DNA of 64,000 nt, from the NCBI GenBank assembly GCA_963706605.1, contig OY970165.1, positions 1 to 64,000 on the forward strand, given 5' to 3'. Origin of the DNA: VRUE01 sp963706605. GTDB lineage: Bacteria; Actinomycetota; Thermoleophilia; Solirubrobacterales; 70-9. Below the pieces are notes generated by a model, which saw only the letters and a program-made list of their open reading frames with translations, was not told where the DNA came from and did no database searches. Below are positions 18,654-28,076 of this stretch, in pieces; the first letter of the stretch is position 1; each line of letters starts with the position of its first letter. The position numbers were made by a program, and so were the translations under genes.

Positions 18654-18985
18654 CTAGTGCCCAAAATGGAGGCGATATGAGGGGATGGTTCCATTTCTCC
18701 TTTGCGCCTCCATAAGCGACGAAATCCCGCCCTAGAGCGAGATCTCGTGCGAAGCGGCTGATGGGATTCGAACCCACGACCTTCTGCATGGCAATTAGGA
18801 AGATCTCCGAGAGCCGCGCGCCGCGAATGTAGCGGCTTGCAGGGGTTTCGTAGTGGCGCGACGGACGACCGCGATCAGGAATACGTGTGGATATGCGCCG
18901 ATATGCAGCGATTTGGGAACTCCGGCGCAGGAGTGCCCGAAACTCGAGGTGGCGGTTTGATTTTCCCTGTGCCTGACGGAGTGCA
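18654..18985 (-). repeat. island repeat copy 2 with tRNA-Gly 3' fragment (putative att site)
   Basis: The unit starts with the right palindrome arm CTAGTGCCCAAAATGGAGG directly beside the IS, followed by the tRNA-Gly 3' half at 18753-18799. That fragment is identical to the intact gene through the anticodon loop (CATGGCAA) and then diverges to TTAGG. GGCTTGCAGGGGTTTCGTAG and the hairpin at 18913-18940 (TTGGGAACTCC..GGAGTGCCCGA) complete it. It separates segments E1 and E2. Confidence 0.8.
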
Positions 18986-19002
18986 CTACCGGCAGCGGCG
19001 GC

Positions 19003-20127
19003 CTATGGCCTCTGCTTCTTGACTGCTCGTGCGATAGCCCGTGCGTCCAGACGCATCAGCCGCAACTGTCCGCTGAGATTTGACCTGTAGCCGTTGAAGA
19101 ACAGTCCCCTTGCAGAGGGGTGCTCGCTACCGCCGCCGACGAGCGGCTTGCCATCCTCGTCGAGCACCCCGAGGTGACCGATCAACGGCCGCAACCCACG
19201 TCCATAGCCCGTTGCCGCTATGACCGCTTGCGGTTGAATCCGTGTGCCGTCGGCGAGCAGCACGTCCTCGCCATCGAAGCCCTCGACAGCGGCGACGATC
19301 TCGATCCGGCCTGACTTGAGAAGACCGACGAACCCGCTGTCGTAGGCCGGCGCTTGTTGCCGGCGGCTTTGCGTCGCGATTCCGATCGGCGAGCGCGGAA
19401 GCCCGTAGCGGTCGAGCTTGCCGAAGAGCCTGCGCTCCGACAGCCAGCCAACCTGATCAGCGGCGCGCAGCGGCAGGCGCTCGAGCACCAGGCCGTGGAT
19501 GTTGACCGAGGCGCCCATGATCTTGCGAACCGTCAGGTTCGGCGGGGTCCGGCAGGCCACGCGCACCCTCCCGGCGCCGCCCCGCGCGAGCAGCGTCGCG
19601 ACCTCCGAGCCGGTGGTCCCCGGCCCGACGACGAGAACGTCGCGGCCGCGGTAGGGCTCGGGGTTTCGGTAGGCACTGGAATAGATGAGCCCGCCGTTGA
19701 AGCTGTCGCGACTCGGCCAGTCGGGCAGCTCGGGGTCATGGTCAAAGCCCGTCGCGATAACTACGAAGCGCGCCCGCAGACCCTCGCCGTCGGTCTCTAG
19801 CCGCCACTCCTCCTCGGCGGGCTCCAGTCGCCGCACCTGCGTGCCGAAACGAACGTCGATGCGATGATGGGCCGCGTAGTCCTCGAGGTAGCGGATCCAC
19901 GCGTCCCTGGTCGGGTACTCGCCGTAGCGGCGGCGGCTGGCGCGATAGCCGGGCTGCGTCGACATCCAGCCCGGCGTGTTGAGCCGTAGGTCGTCGTAGC
20001 GTGTCCGCCAGCTGGCGCCAACCCGGTCGGTCCGCTCCAGCACAACCACCTTGACGCCTGCTGCTCTAAGCGCGGCAGCCGACGCGAGCCCAGCCGTTCC
20101 GGCACCGCACACGATTGCCTCCGTCAT
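19003..20127 (-). CDS. flavin-containing monooxygenase-like oxidoreductase, island copy
   Basis: This 374-residue flavoprotein begins with the FAD motif CGAGTAGLASAAAL, carries RVGASWRTRYDDLRLNTPGW (CzcO/FMO-like) and has a second, NADP-binding GxGxxG-type motif VVGPGTTGSEVATL near residue 163. It probably oxygenates a lipophilic substrate with NADPH and O2. A second copy at 51728-52954, outside the island, is about four-fifths identical by eye. It sits at the start of segment E2 and reads toward the repeat. The adjacent FAD oxidase gene ends 35 bases upstream, so the two may be co-transcribed. Confidence 0.88.
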   Translation of the reverse strand: MTEAIVCGAGTAGLASAAALRAAGVKVVVLERTDRVGASWRTRYDDLRLNTPGWMSTQPGYRASRRRYGEYPTRDAWIRYLEDYAAHHRIDVRFGTQVRRLEPAEEEWRLETDGEGLRARFVVIATGFDHDPELPDWPSRDSFNGGLIYSSAYRNPEPYRGRDVLVVGPGTTGSEVATLLARGGAGRVRVACRTPPNLTVRKIMGASVNIHGLVLERLPLRAADQVGWLSERRLFGKLDRYGLPRSPIGIATQSRRQQAPAYDSGFVGLLKSGRIEIVAAVEGFDGEDVLLADGTRIQPQAVIAATGYGRGLRPLIGHLGVLDEDGKPLVGGGSEHPSARGLFFNGYRSNLSGQLRLMRLDARAIARAVKKQRP

Positions 20128-20161
20128 AGCGCGAGAGAGGTTTTGGCCCTCACACCCCGCC

Positions 20162-21559
20162 TCACGACGGCGGGATGTTCTGGTTCAGGTGGAACAGGTT
20201 GGTCGGGTCGTAGCGATCCTTCAGCGCCCGCAGCCGGTCGAACTTCTCCGCCCCGTAGGCGGCTCGCACACGATCCTCCCCCTCGGCGGAGAGGAAGTTG
20301 ATGTAGGCGCCGCCGGTCAGCGAGGGCTCGATGTCGGCGTACAGCCGGTGCGCCCAGTCGATGTGGGTGTCCAGCCCGCCCGGCTCGTGCGACATGGCGA
20401 TGATGTTGAGCACGTAGGGCGCCTGGCGCTCCCCGTAGGCGGTCTCCTCGGCATCGGCGCGGGCCACCGCGCCCCCGAAGTGGTGGACGTGGATCTCCGA
20501 TGCCGGCGAGGTCGCGTCCTGGTGGTAGCGGACCAGGGTCTCGATCGCCTTGTCGTCCAGATCCCGCATGTAGCCGGCCTTCATGTAGGCCTTGGTCCCG
20601 CGCGGGTAGATGTCGTCGAGCAGACTCTGCATCTGGACGTAGGGCATCGGGCCGACCAGGTCGGCGACCGGGTCGCCCAGATCGCGGAACGGCTGCAGCG
20701 CCTTCATTCCCTCGTCGGGGTCGCCGGCGTAGCAGCCGACCAGGGCGACCAGCTTCTTGCCGTGCCACTCCTCGGGCAGGAACGGTGCGGGCGGCGCGGT
20801 CAGCAGGCCAGCGAACGTCGTCAGCTCGTCGGGGACGGTCTTCACGAACTCGCGGTAGAAGCGAAGGATCTCCTCCGCCCGATCACCCGGGTAGAAGACC
20901 GGGCCGGCGGCCACGGTCGGGCCGACCTTGTGCAGGTCGAACTCGAAGGAGGTGACGACGCCGAAGTTGCCCCCTCCCCCGCGCAGGCCCCAGAGGAGGT
21001 CGGCGTTCTCGGTCGCGCTCGCGGTGAGGATCTGGCCGTCGGCGGTGACCACCTCGGCCGAGCGCAGGTTGTCGCAGGCGAGGCCGTACTTGCGCATCAG
21101 CCAGCCGATCCCTCCGCCCAGGGTGAAGCCGGCGACGCCGGTGGTCGAGACCAGTCCGCCGGTGGTGGCCAGGCCGTGCTCCTGGGTGGCGGCGTCGAGC
21201 TCCCCCCAGATGACACCCCCCTCGGCGCGGACGGTGGCGGCGTCCACATCGATCTCGATGCCCTTCATCGGGGAGAGGTCGATGACGATGCCGTCGTCGC
21301 AGGTCGAGAAACCGGGGATGCTGTGGCTGCCGCCGCGCACGGCGACGTCGAGCCCCTCGCTGCGGGCGAAGCCGACCGCATGGCGCACGTCGGCGGCGTC
21401 GGCGCAGCGGGCGATCACCGCCGGGCGGGCGTCGTGGACGCCGTTCCAGATCGCCCGCGCCTCGTCGTAGGCGCCATCGCCAGGCTTGACCATCTCGCCG
21501 TGCAGCCCGTCCTCGAACTCCTTCAGCGTTGCCGCACCAAGCACTTTTTGCGCTGCCAT
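20162..21559 (-). CDS. FAD-linked oxidase, berberine-bridge/6-HDNO type
   Basis: The 465-residue protein has the PCMH-type FAD domain (residues 45-215). Features are RPAVIARCADAADVRHAVGF, the flavin-attachment stretch VAVRGGSHSIPGFSTCDDGI with His78 in the position of covalent linkage, and GGGIGWLMRKYGLACDNL. The C-terminal BBE signature YDPTNLFHLNQNIPP is intact. Such enzymes oxidise sugars, alkaloids or aromatic alcohols; the substrate is unknown. The second cysteine-linkage position reads GLACDNL, so bicovalent FAD is conceivable. It lies between the monooxygenase and the large regulator on the same strand. Confidence 0.92.
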   Translation of the reverse strand: MAAQKVLGAATLKEFEDGLHGEMVKPGDGAYDEARAIWNGVHDARPAVIARCADAADVRHAVGFARSEGLDVAVRGGSHSIPGFSTCDDGIVIDLSPMKGIEIDVDAATVRAEGGVIWGELDAATQEHGLATTGGLVSTTGVAGFTLGGGIGWLMRKYGLACDNLRSAEVVTADGQILTASATENADLLWGLRGGGGNFGVVTSFEFDLHKVGPTVAAGPVFYPGDRAEEILRFYREFVKTVPDELTTFAGLLTAPPAPFLPEEWHGKKLVALVGCYAGDPDEGMKALQPFRDLGDPVADLVGPMPYVQMQSLLDDIYPRGTKAYMKAGYMRDLDDKAIETLVRYHQDATSPASEIHVHHFGGAVARADAEETAYGERQAPYVLNIIAMSHEPGGLDTHIDWAHRLYADIEPSLTGGAYINFLSAEGEDRVRAAYGAEKFDRLRALKDRYDPTNLFHLNQNIPPS

Positions 21560-21629
21560 GACCGCTCCTTCTCAGTTGGGATTTCTGCGTCTCTACCGAC
21601 GACCGCACAGCGAGGCTAGGGGCCGCCTC

Positions 21630-24600
21630 TTAGCACCCACTTTGCAGCGCCTTAGCCTCCAGATTCCGGCAGTATGCGATGCCGGCGTCGCACTCGAGCA
21701 GCTCGAAGTGCCGGCTCGCCCGGTCCAGCCAGCGGCGCCCCATCGCCGCCTCGCCGTCCTCCGCGCAGATCGCCGCCAGCACTGCCAGCGCCCACCCCCC
21801 CTGGTGGGTCGTCCCGATCCCTCTGAAGACCGAGACGGCGGCCTCGAGGTGAGCCCGGACATCGGCGCGATCGCCGGCGCAGAGCGCCACGTTCGCCAGG
21901 CTCAGCTCGGCGGCGCCGAGGCCGATCAGGTCGTCGTTTTCGGCGAACCAGGTCCGGCTCTGCCCGGCTGAGATGCGGGCGCCGTCCGCGTCGCCGGAGC
22001 GGGCCAGGAGCATCGCCAGGCAGCTGAGGGTGATTCCGGCGCCGCGGCGGTCGCCGATTTCCTGCCGCAGGGCGAGGCTGCGCTCGAGCAGCGACCGGCC
22101 TCGTTCAAAGTCGCCGCCGGAGCGGGCCAGGTTGCCAAAGGCGTTGAGCGCAAAGGCCTCGCCCTGCTGGTCGCCGAGCTGCTCGAAGCGGGCGAGGCTC
22201 TCCTCGATCAGCTCCTCCGCGTGGGCGAAGTCGGCCTCGGCGCGATCCACCGCGGCGAGGTTGACGAGGATGTGGGCGGCGGCCGCGGCGCCGCCCACGC
22301 GGCGGGCGACGATCGTGGTGTCCTCGTGTAGGAAGAGCGGGTAGCCGGTCTCGGGCTCGACCGAGACGAACCCGTAGCTGAGCGGCCAGAGCGCCGGGCG
22401 CGGCTCGGCGGCCAGAGCGCCGGCGTGCCCCAGCGCGGCTTCCAGCTGCTCCCGTGCGGGGCCGTATTCGCGCCGGAACCAGGCGGCGATGCCGCGCGTG
22501 TGGGCCGCCCACATCGGCGGCCGCTCGGCCGGCAGGTCGTCGGCGACCAGCGCCTCGTGTTCGCGCACGAGGCGCTCGACGTCCTGCGCGGGACTGACGA
22601 TCGTCCGGTAAGCCGCCGAGACCTCGACCGCGTCGAACATCCCGGCCCGGTCCTCGAGCTCGCGGAAGATCGCAACGCTCTCGCTCGCGAACTCGTGGAT
22701 CCGCCCGTGGACGCCGCGGCGCAGCCCGATTACGCAGGCGGCGAGCAGGGCGCGGGCGCGCACCGCCGTGGGCTCGGGCGCCGCGGCCAGGGCAGCGGTG
22801 AGCCAGCGATACCCCTCGGCGAGGTAGCCGCACATCAGCCAGAAACGCCAGAGGGCGACAGCAAGACGCAGCGCCGCTTGAGGATCGGCGGCCAGCGCCG
22901 AGGCCAAGGCGGCGCGCAGGTTGTCCCGCTCCCGATCGAGGCCCCGCAGCGTGATCCGGGCCGGCAGCTCGCCGGCCGGCGTCGGGTCGCTCTCGGCCAG
23001 CTCGACGTACCAGTCGCAATGGCACCGCTCTAGGGCGGACCGTTCCCCAGCCTCCTCGAGACGCTCGACCGCGTACTGGCGCACGGTCTCCAGCAGCCGG
23101 TAGCGACGGTCGCCGGATCCCCCTTCGACCTGGACCAGCGACTTGTCGATCAGCCTGCCCAGCAGGGCAGCGACCTCGCTGCGCCGCAACGGGTCCTCGG
23201 CACAGACGTCCTCCGCCGCCTCCAGCCCAAAGGCGCCGGCGAACACTGCGAGCCGGCGCAGCAGCACCTGCTCGGAGGCGTCGAGCAGGTCAAAGCTCCA
23301 GGCGAGCGTCGCCCGCAGCGTCTGCTGTCGGGTCATCGCCGTGCGGGCCCCAGCCGAGAGCAGGTCCAGCGAGTCGTCGAGGCGCTCGACGATCTGAGCC
23401 GGAGTGAGAACGGCCGCTTGGGCCGCCGCCAGCTCGATCGCCAGCGGCATCCCGTCGAGACGGTGGCAAAGGGAGGCGACGGCGTCCGCGTTGTCAGCGC
23501 CGAGCTCAAATCCGGGGGCGGCCTGCGCGGCCCGGGTGGCGAACAGCCGTACCGACTCAGCCGCCAGGGACTCCTCCGCGGGCGCTCCGGGGACCAGCCT
23601 GGGGAGGGAGAGCGAGGGGACGCGCCAGGTGGCCTCGCCAGGGATGCGGAGCGGCTCGCGGCTGGTCGCAAGCACGGTCAGGTTCGGGCAGCGGCTGAGT
23701 AGGGCCTCGGCGAGGTGGGCGATCGGCTCGACCAGGTGCTCGCAGTTGTCGAGCAGGAGTAGCTGCCGGCGATCCCCGATGTGAGTGGCGAGGGCGACCT
23801 CCGGCGCCCGATCGGAGGCGAGCCGGGTGTCCAGGGCCTGGGCGACCGCGGGACCGACCAACTCGGGCTCGCCGAGCGCCGCCAGCTCGACCAGCCAGAC
23901 TCCGTCGGAGAAATCCTCCCCCTGCTGCCCGGCAAGCTGCAGCGCCAGCCTGGTCTTGCCGCAGCCGCCGGCCCCGGTCAAGGTGAGGAGCCTCGCATCG
24001 CGCAGCAGCGCGGCGGCCTCTGCCAGCTCGCGCTCGCGGCCGATGAAGCTGGTCAGCTGTGACGGCAGCTTGGGCCCGCGGCCAGCCGCCGCTTCAGGCT
24101 CGTCGCGCTCCTCCAACTCCGCCAGCTCAGCCTCCAGGGCGAGGCGGAGCTCTTCGAGCGAGTCGCGCCGCTCCCGGCTCCAGTCCTCGTAGCGGTCAGC
24201 CGGCAGCAGCTCGGCGTCGAAGTCCTCGAGCGCCGAGCGGTAGGTGCCAGGCTCGCCCTGCTCGCGCGCCGCCGCGGCGAGCTCTTCGAAGGCGACCGCG
24301 TCGATCCGGACCGGATCCTCGGGGCTGAGCAGAATCAGTTCTTCGCGCAGCTCCAGGTAGCGGCCGCCGTCCAGCCCGATCGAGTCAAGCGCACGTCGGG
24401 CCGCGAAGATCGCCTGATGGAGGTTGTTGCGGGCGGAGTCCGGGTCCCGCCCCGCCCACAGCAGCTCGGCGGCCTGGTCGACGTGGAGGCGGCGCTCGGG
24501 AGCGAGGGCGAGCAGCTTGATCAGCGTCTTCGCCTTGCGCAGTCGCCAGGCGTCGTCGGCGATGACGCTGTCGCCGACGCTGATGGAGAACGCGCCGAGG

Positions 24601-25220
24601 AGACCGATGCACAACACCTCATCGCCCATCGATGTGCCTTTGCCGAGGGCCGGGGTCTGCTTCATGTCGAACCCCGAAGCCGCTTCCGTACTCCCCGCGA
24701 GCTCTCTCCAAGCCAGCCTCGAAGCCCGAACTGGGTCCGGAACCCCCTTCAGCTCGTACTCGCTCGCGGCTTCGAGCGCGAGTCCATCGCGCGAGGCGAC
24801 CAGTGACTCCACGACTCCTTGGACCAACACCTCGCCGCTGCCTGCCGCGGAGCAGAGCCGGCTCGCGATCACCACCGTCATCCCGTGTAGGTCGTCCCCG
24901 TCGGCAATCGGCTCCCCGGCCGCGACCCCCACTCGAGCGGCGATTCCGATCTCGCCCTGGGCGCTGTCGAGCCGCTCGACCGCTGCCTGGATTCCAGCGG
25001 CAGCCCTCAGCGCCCCGAGCGCGCTTTCGAAGGTCGCCATCGTGCCGTCGCCGAGAGTCTTCACCACGCGCCCGCCACCACCCTTAACCTCGCGGGCGAC
25101 ATCTTCGACATGAACGCGGCGCACCCGCTCCATGCGATCGTCTCCCAACCTCGCAAGCAGGGCGGTCGAGTCCACCAAGTCGCTGAAAACGACGATCGCC
25201 ACCCCGTCCATGCGCGCCAT
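21630..25220 (-). CDS. large regulator: cyclase-like, SARP/BTAD, NB-ARC ATPase, TPR
   Basis: The 1196-residue protein joins a class III nucleotidyl cyclase-like domain (residues 5-165; VFSDLVDST, KTLGDGTMATF) to a SARP part (about 200-385; LLGAFSISVGD, HVDQAAELLWAGRDPDSARN). An NB-ARC ATPase follows (FIGRERELAEA at about 400, Walker A TGAGGCGKTRLA, Walker B LLLDNCEH), then a long TPR-like tail. The transition-state Asn of active cyclases (VNxAAR) is replaced (VVIASR), so catalysis is doubtful although both metal Asp residues remain. Such proteins usually activate nearby genes, so the upstream and downstream oxidoreductases are candidate targets. Confidence 0.9.
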   Translation of the reverse strand: MARMDGVAIVVFSDLVDSTALLARLGDDRMERVRRVHVEDVAREVKGGGGRVVKTLGDGTMATFESALGALRAAAGIQAAVERLDSAQGEIGIAARVGVAAGEPIADGDDLHGMTVVIASRLCSAAGSGEVLVQGVVESLVASRDGLALEAASEYELKGVPDPVRASRLAWRELAGSTEAASGFDMKQTPALGKGTSMGDEVLCIGLLGAFSISVGDSVIADDAWRLRKAKTLIKLLALAPERRLHVDQAAELLWAGRDPDSARNNLHQAIFAARRALDSIGLDGGRYLELREELILLSPEDPVRIDAVAFEELAAAAREQGEPGTYRSALEDFDAELLPADRYEDWSRERRDSLEELRLALEAELAELEERDEPEAAAGRGPKLPSQLTSFIGRERELAEAAALLRDARLLTLTGAGGCGKTRLALQLAGQQGEDFSDGVWLVELAALGEPELVGPAVAQALDTRLASDRAPEVALATHIGDRRQLLLLDNCEHLVEPIAHLAEALLSRCPNLTVLATSREPLRIPGEATWRVPSLSLPRLVPGAPAEESLAAESVRLFATRAAQAAPGFELGADNADAVASLCHRLDGMPLAIELAAAQAAVLTPAQIVERLDDSLDLLSAGARTAMTRQQTLRATLAWSFDLLDASEQVLLRRLAVFAGAFGLEAAEDVCAEDPLRRSEVAALLGRLIDKSLVQVEGGSGDRRYRLLETVRQYAVERLEEAGERSALERCHCDWYVELAESDPTPAGELPARITLRGLDRERDNLRAALASALAADPQAALRLAVALWRFWLMCGYLAEGYRWLTAALAAAPEPTAVRARALLAACVIGLRRGVHGRIHEFASESVAIFRELEDRAGMFDAVEVSAAYRTIVSPAQDVERLVREHEALVADDLPAERPPMWAAHTRGIAAWFRREYGPAREQLEAALGHAGALAAEPRPALWPLSYGFVSVEPETGYPLFLHEDTTIVARRVGGAAAAAHILVNLAAVDRAEADFAHAEELIEESLARFEQLGDQQGEAFALNAFGNLARSGGDFERGRSLLERSLALRQEIGDRRGAGITLSCLAMLLARSGDADGARISAGQSRTWFAENDDLIGLGAAELSLANVALCAGDRADVRAHLEAAVSVFRGIGTTHQGGWALAVLAAICAEDGEAAMGRRWLDRASRHFELLECDAGIAYCRNLEAKALQSGC

Positions 25221-25721
25221 CTTCTCGCATTCACTAAAGAGCCTTGAAACCCGAGGCTACGATCAAGCTCGCGGAGGATGTCTCGCTCAGAAGAAATGCG
25301 ACCCACCGAGGGCCTTGATTCCGGCTGCGGTCCCTGCGAGGAGCCCCACAACTTACCGGGCGAGATACATCGCGCAGCCCTGCCAAACATTCGTGACCCC
25401 AGAGGTCATTTGAGGGGACCCGCTCTGCGCCTACTCCGAACCTGTTGCGATTCGCAGGAGCGCCCACAGCACTGCCTCGGCGATCGCTGTGCGCCGTCCG
25501 TCAGGGCTGATCCATTCGTCTTCCTCTAGGTGTAGGCCGCCGACGCGGGCGATGCCGGCAGTGGCGCGATGGGTCGACGGCGGAGAGGGAGGGACAAAGC
25601 GAAACTTGAGCGTACGTGGCGCCGAATCGAGAAACTCGATGCTCAACGCTTTGGGAAGCGGATTCCCGACGCGTCTTAATGCTCTCGGTATGCGCTGCTC
25701 AGGTCAAAATGGACCCGGTTC
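25221..25721. other. 500-base stretch with at most one doubtful small gene
   Basis: The only candidate is a TTG-started, 71-residue frame on the minus strand at 25431-25646 (contains HLEEDEWISPDGRRTAIAEA and VLWALLRIATGSE). It has no good ribosome binding site, and I cannot assign a family. No tRNA, repeat copy or clear promoter was seen elsewhere in the stretch. Confidence 0.35.
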
Positions 25722-26126
25722 TTAAGCAGACTCTCTCGCAGCGGCCACATCGACACCCGTCTGCTGCTGGTAGGTGACCCAATCCACATATGAGTCCTTG
25801 CGTGCGACGAGGCCATCGCTGACGGTGAATACGTCGGTTCCGTCGCAGGCGAAGGATTTGCCGTCGCGGGTGCCGGTCATCACGTACTCGGCGACGAAGT
25901 GATCGTCTCCCAGATATACGCGCACCGGCTCGAAGCCGAGGTCTGGCGAGTCGGCGAATTGGCCGGCGATAGCGGCCCGGATTGCCTCGCGGCCGACCCA
26001 AGGCTCCATGACGTCGTGCAGATGAAACACGGCATCCTCGGTGTGTAGGGCAACGATCGCGTCTGGATCGTGGTTCGCCCATGCTTGGTTGTAGGTCACG
26101 GCAAGCTCGGAAATGCTGTCACTCAT
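25722..26126 (-). CDS. SnoaL-like/NTF2-fold protein
   Basis: About 134 residues from the ATG at 26126 (MSDSISELAVTYNQAWANHD); an upstream start at 26135 is possible. The pattern YNQAWANHDPDAIVALHTED, PWVGREAIRAAIAGQF and DVFTVSDGLVARKDSYVDW is the NTF2-like cone fold used by SnoaL cyclases, ketosteroid isomerases and many small-molecule binding proteins. No catalytic Asp/His pair can be assigned with certainty. It sits with the methyltransferase and oxidases in segment E2, compatible with a small catabolic or biosynthetic set. Confidence 0.85.
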   Translation of the reverse strand: MSDSISELAVTYNQAWANHDPDAIVALHTEDAVFHLHDVMEPWVGREAIRAAIAGQFADSPDLGFEPVRVYLGDDHFVAEYVMTGTRDGKSFACDGTDVFTVSDGLVARKDSYVDWVTYQQQTGVDVAAARESA

Positions 26127-26321
26127 TGGCCACACCCTTCAAGTTGAACCTTCGGGATCAACGCGATGCTAATCCGGCGACGGCTGAGGGTCAACGCCAT
26201 CGCGTCTCGCACTCGCCGGTGTGCAAGCCGGCGCGAACGCGGATCCCCGACGCCTCGGAGGATCACCGCCGCCGTCGCTCCCTGCGCGGCCTTCGACGTT
26301 GAGGCGGCGGCAACACGATGC

Positions 26322-27113
26322 TCAGCGCTTCGTGGCCAGAAAGAGGTAGCGGTTGAGGCTGAAGAAGTAATCGCCGCTGCGGGAGAGGCGGTCCAGGTCC
26401 TCCCTCCACGCAATGGCGTCGGCTTCGGTGAGCCCTTGCCGGCCGGGGACGTAGTCGGCGATCAGCTCGGCCATCCCCTCACTGTAGGTGTTGTGGTTGC
26501 TGCGCAGGTTGAGGATCGGTACGACCCGGCACAGCTCGAGCGTCAAGCCTGCCTCCTCCAGCAGGCCGATCAGCATGCGTGGCAGGTGCGGATTGATCAG
26601 ATGCTCGCCCCACGCGTCCAGTACGCGCCCCATGCGCGAGGGATCGCCGCAGTGCCAGACGATCGAATCCCAGTCGGTGTCGAGCACCAGCGCGCGGCCC
26701 CCCGGACGCAACACACGGGCAAGCTCCGAAAGCGCCGCCGCGATGTCCTCCACGTACTCGTAGACCTGGGTGGAGACGACGGCGTCAAAGCTCTTATCTG
26801 CGCAGGGCAGCGCACACGCGTCGGCGTGTTCGAAGCGCAGCTCGCCATCACCTGTCGAGCCAAGACGAGCCGCGGCGATCGCCAGCATGGCCTCGCTGAT
26901 GTCGGTGCCCAAGACAGCGCCGTTCGGTGCGGCGCTGGCGGCCAGCTCGGCTGCGAGGAAGCCCGGGCCCACCCCGATGTCGAGCACCCGCTCGCCCGGC
27001 TTGACCTCGAGCGCATCGCGCACCGCCTGGCGCTGGGCGACGACATCGGGCGTGCTGTAGATCGCCTCGATCCGTCGTGATTCCTCCTCGTCGAATTGAA
27101 GCGTGGAACTCAT
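26322..27113 (-). CDS. SAM-dependent methyltransferase
   Basis: The protein has 263 residues from the ATG at 27113 (MSSTLQFDEEESRRIEAIYS). The open frame extends upstream, but that part looks non-coding. Motif I is VLDIGVGPGFLAAELA, followed by GTDISEAM (motif II) and ARVLRPGGRALVLDTDW (post-motif). It is similar in style to UbiE/arsenite or small-molecule methyltransferases. No cysteine triad of ArsM is visible. Substrate unknown. It is the rightmost gene of segment E2, next to repeat copy 3. Confidence 0.9.
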   Translation of the reverse strand: MSSTLQFDEEESRRIEAIYSTPDVVAQRQAVRDALEVKPGERVLDIGVGPGFLAAELAASAAPNGAVLGTDISEAMLAIAAARLGSTGDGELRFEHADACALPCADKSFDAVVSTQVYEYVEDIAAALSELARVLRPGGRALVLDTDWDSIVWHCGDPSRMGRVLDAWGEHLINPHLPRMLIGLLEEAGLTLELCRVVPILNLRSNHNTYSEGMAELIADYVPGRQGLTEADAIAWREDLDRLSRSGDYFFSLNRYLFLATKR

Positions 27114-27429
27114 TGCAGAAAAACTGTACCGGCGTGACCTTTGGGAAACCTTTGAGGCCCGCCAGGGGGTGAAAGCCCCGCGATGAACTCCTCGAGCGCT
27201 TGGAGAACCGGCTCGACCTTGCCGAGTCACGGAAGCCTCGCCGCTGCGGGGTGGGGCGCCACCGAGATCTCTAGTCGGTCGGCATCGCGGCAGCCCTTGA
27301 AGCGAGCCCTGCCTTACGTAGAGCGGCCTAATAGGGCCTACCCGCTGAATAGAGACCGGGGAATTCGAACCTTTGACCTACTGCGTGGGACGAAAACGCT
27401 CCATCGACATAGACTGCCGAGCCTGTCAA
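27114..27429. other. gap with small decayed fragments before repeat copy 3
   Basis: A short plus-strand stretch at 27183-27290 reads DELLERLENRLDLAESRKPR, which could be the end of an antitoxin-like gene but has no matching start context. At 27355-27395 (GGGGAATTCGAACCTTTGAC) there is a weak tRNA T-arm-like sequence in the same orientation as the island repeats, possibly a further, eroded attachment remnant. No intact gene is present. Confidence 0.35.
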
Positions 27430-27800
27430 TCGCCCGTTTTTGGGCACCAGTGCTAAAAAACGGCGAAAAACGCGCATGTGGTTCGGGCCTTAAGTGCCCA
27501 GGACGCGGTCGAAAACTCTCCATCCGAGAGATTCATCTCGTGATGGAAGGCGCTGATTTGCAGGGAAAAGCGGCTGAAGGGATTCGAACCCTCGACCTTC
27601 TGCATGGCAATTAGGCAGGTCATCCGCGATCTCCTGGGCTCAATAAGGCCGATTTGCAGGGCTTTCATAATTGATGAAACTGAGCACATCCCGCACGAAT
27701 ACGCATAAATGTGCGCCGATATGCGGCGATTTGGGAACTTCGGCGCAGAAGTGCCCGAAACTCGACGTGCCGGTTCCATTCTCCCGGCACCGGCGACCGC
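27430..27800 (-). repeat. island repeat copy 3 with tRNA-Gly 3' fragment (putative att site)
   Basis: It contains the tRNA-Gly 3' half at 27569-27615 with a T-stem allele different from the intact gene (GAAGGG..CCCTC instead of GATGGG..CCCAC, a compensated pair). A degraded palindrome (TTTTTGGGCACCAGTGCTAA) lies at 27438, GATTTGCAGGG on both sides of the core, and the hairpin TTGGGAACTT..GAAGTGCCCGA at 27731-27757. It separates segments E2 and E3. Confidence 0.75.
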
Positions 27801-27851
27801 GCTCCGCAGGACGGCCATCAATATCCGCCTCAGGGCGGGTAAGCTGAACCG

Positions 27852-28076
27852 ATGTCCACTCCCCGCGAGTACGAGGTCGTGCTGACGCCCGAGGCCGAGG
27901 GTGGATTTAGCGTGGCCGTCCCCGCCCTTCCCGGCTGCACGAGCCAGGGCGAGACCCGCGAGGAGGCCCTGTCGATGATCCGCGAGGCGATCGAGGTCTA
28001 CATCGAATCGCTCGTCGCGCACGGCGATCCAATCCCGGGACCGGTCGAGATCGAGCGAGTCACCGTCGCCGCGTGA
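27852..28076 (+). CDS. hicB: HicB-like antitoxin
   Basis: The 74-residue protein has the HicB partial RNase H-like fold: YEVVLTPEAEGGFSVAVPAL, PGCTSQGETREEAL and IREAIEVYIESL. It should neutralise the HicA toxin encoded by the next gene and repress the operon, although the usual C-terminal DNA-binding part is short or missing. The toxin's GTG overlaps the stop (GTGA, 28073-28076). Antitoxin-first order is the less common arrangement for hicAB. Located at the left end of segment E3, where it may stabilise the element. Confidence 0.9.
   Translation: MSTPREYEVVLTPEAEGGFSVAVPALPGCTSQGETREEALSMIREAIEVYIESLVAHGDPIPGPVEIERVTVAA

Noticed and set aside
20051..21619. Long plus-strand frame opposite the FAD oxidase
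   Set aside because: Antisense shadow of a high-GC gene: rich in Arg, Gly, Val and Ala with no motif, whereas the minus strand has a complete BBE-like enzyme.
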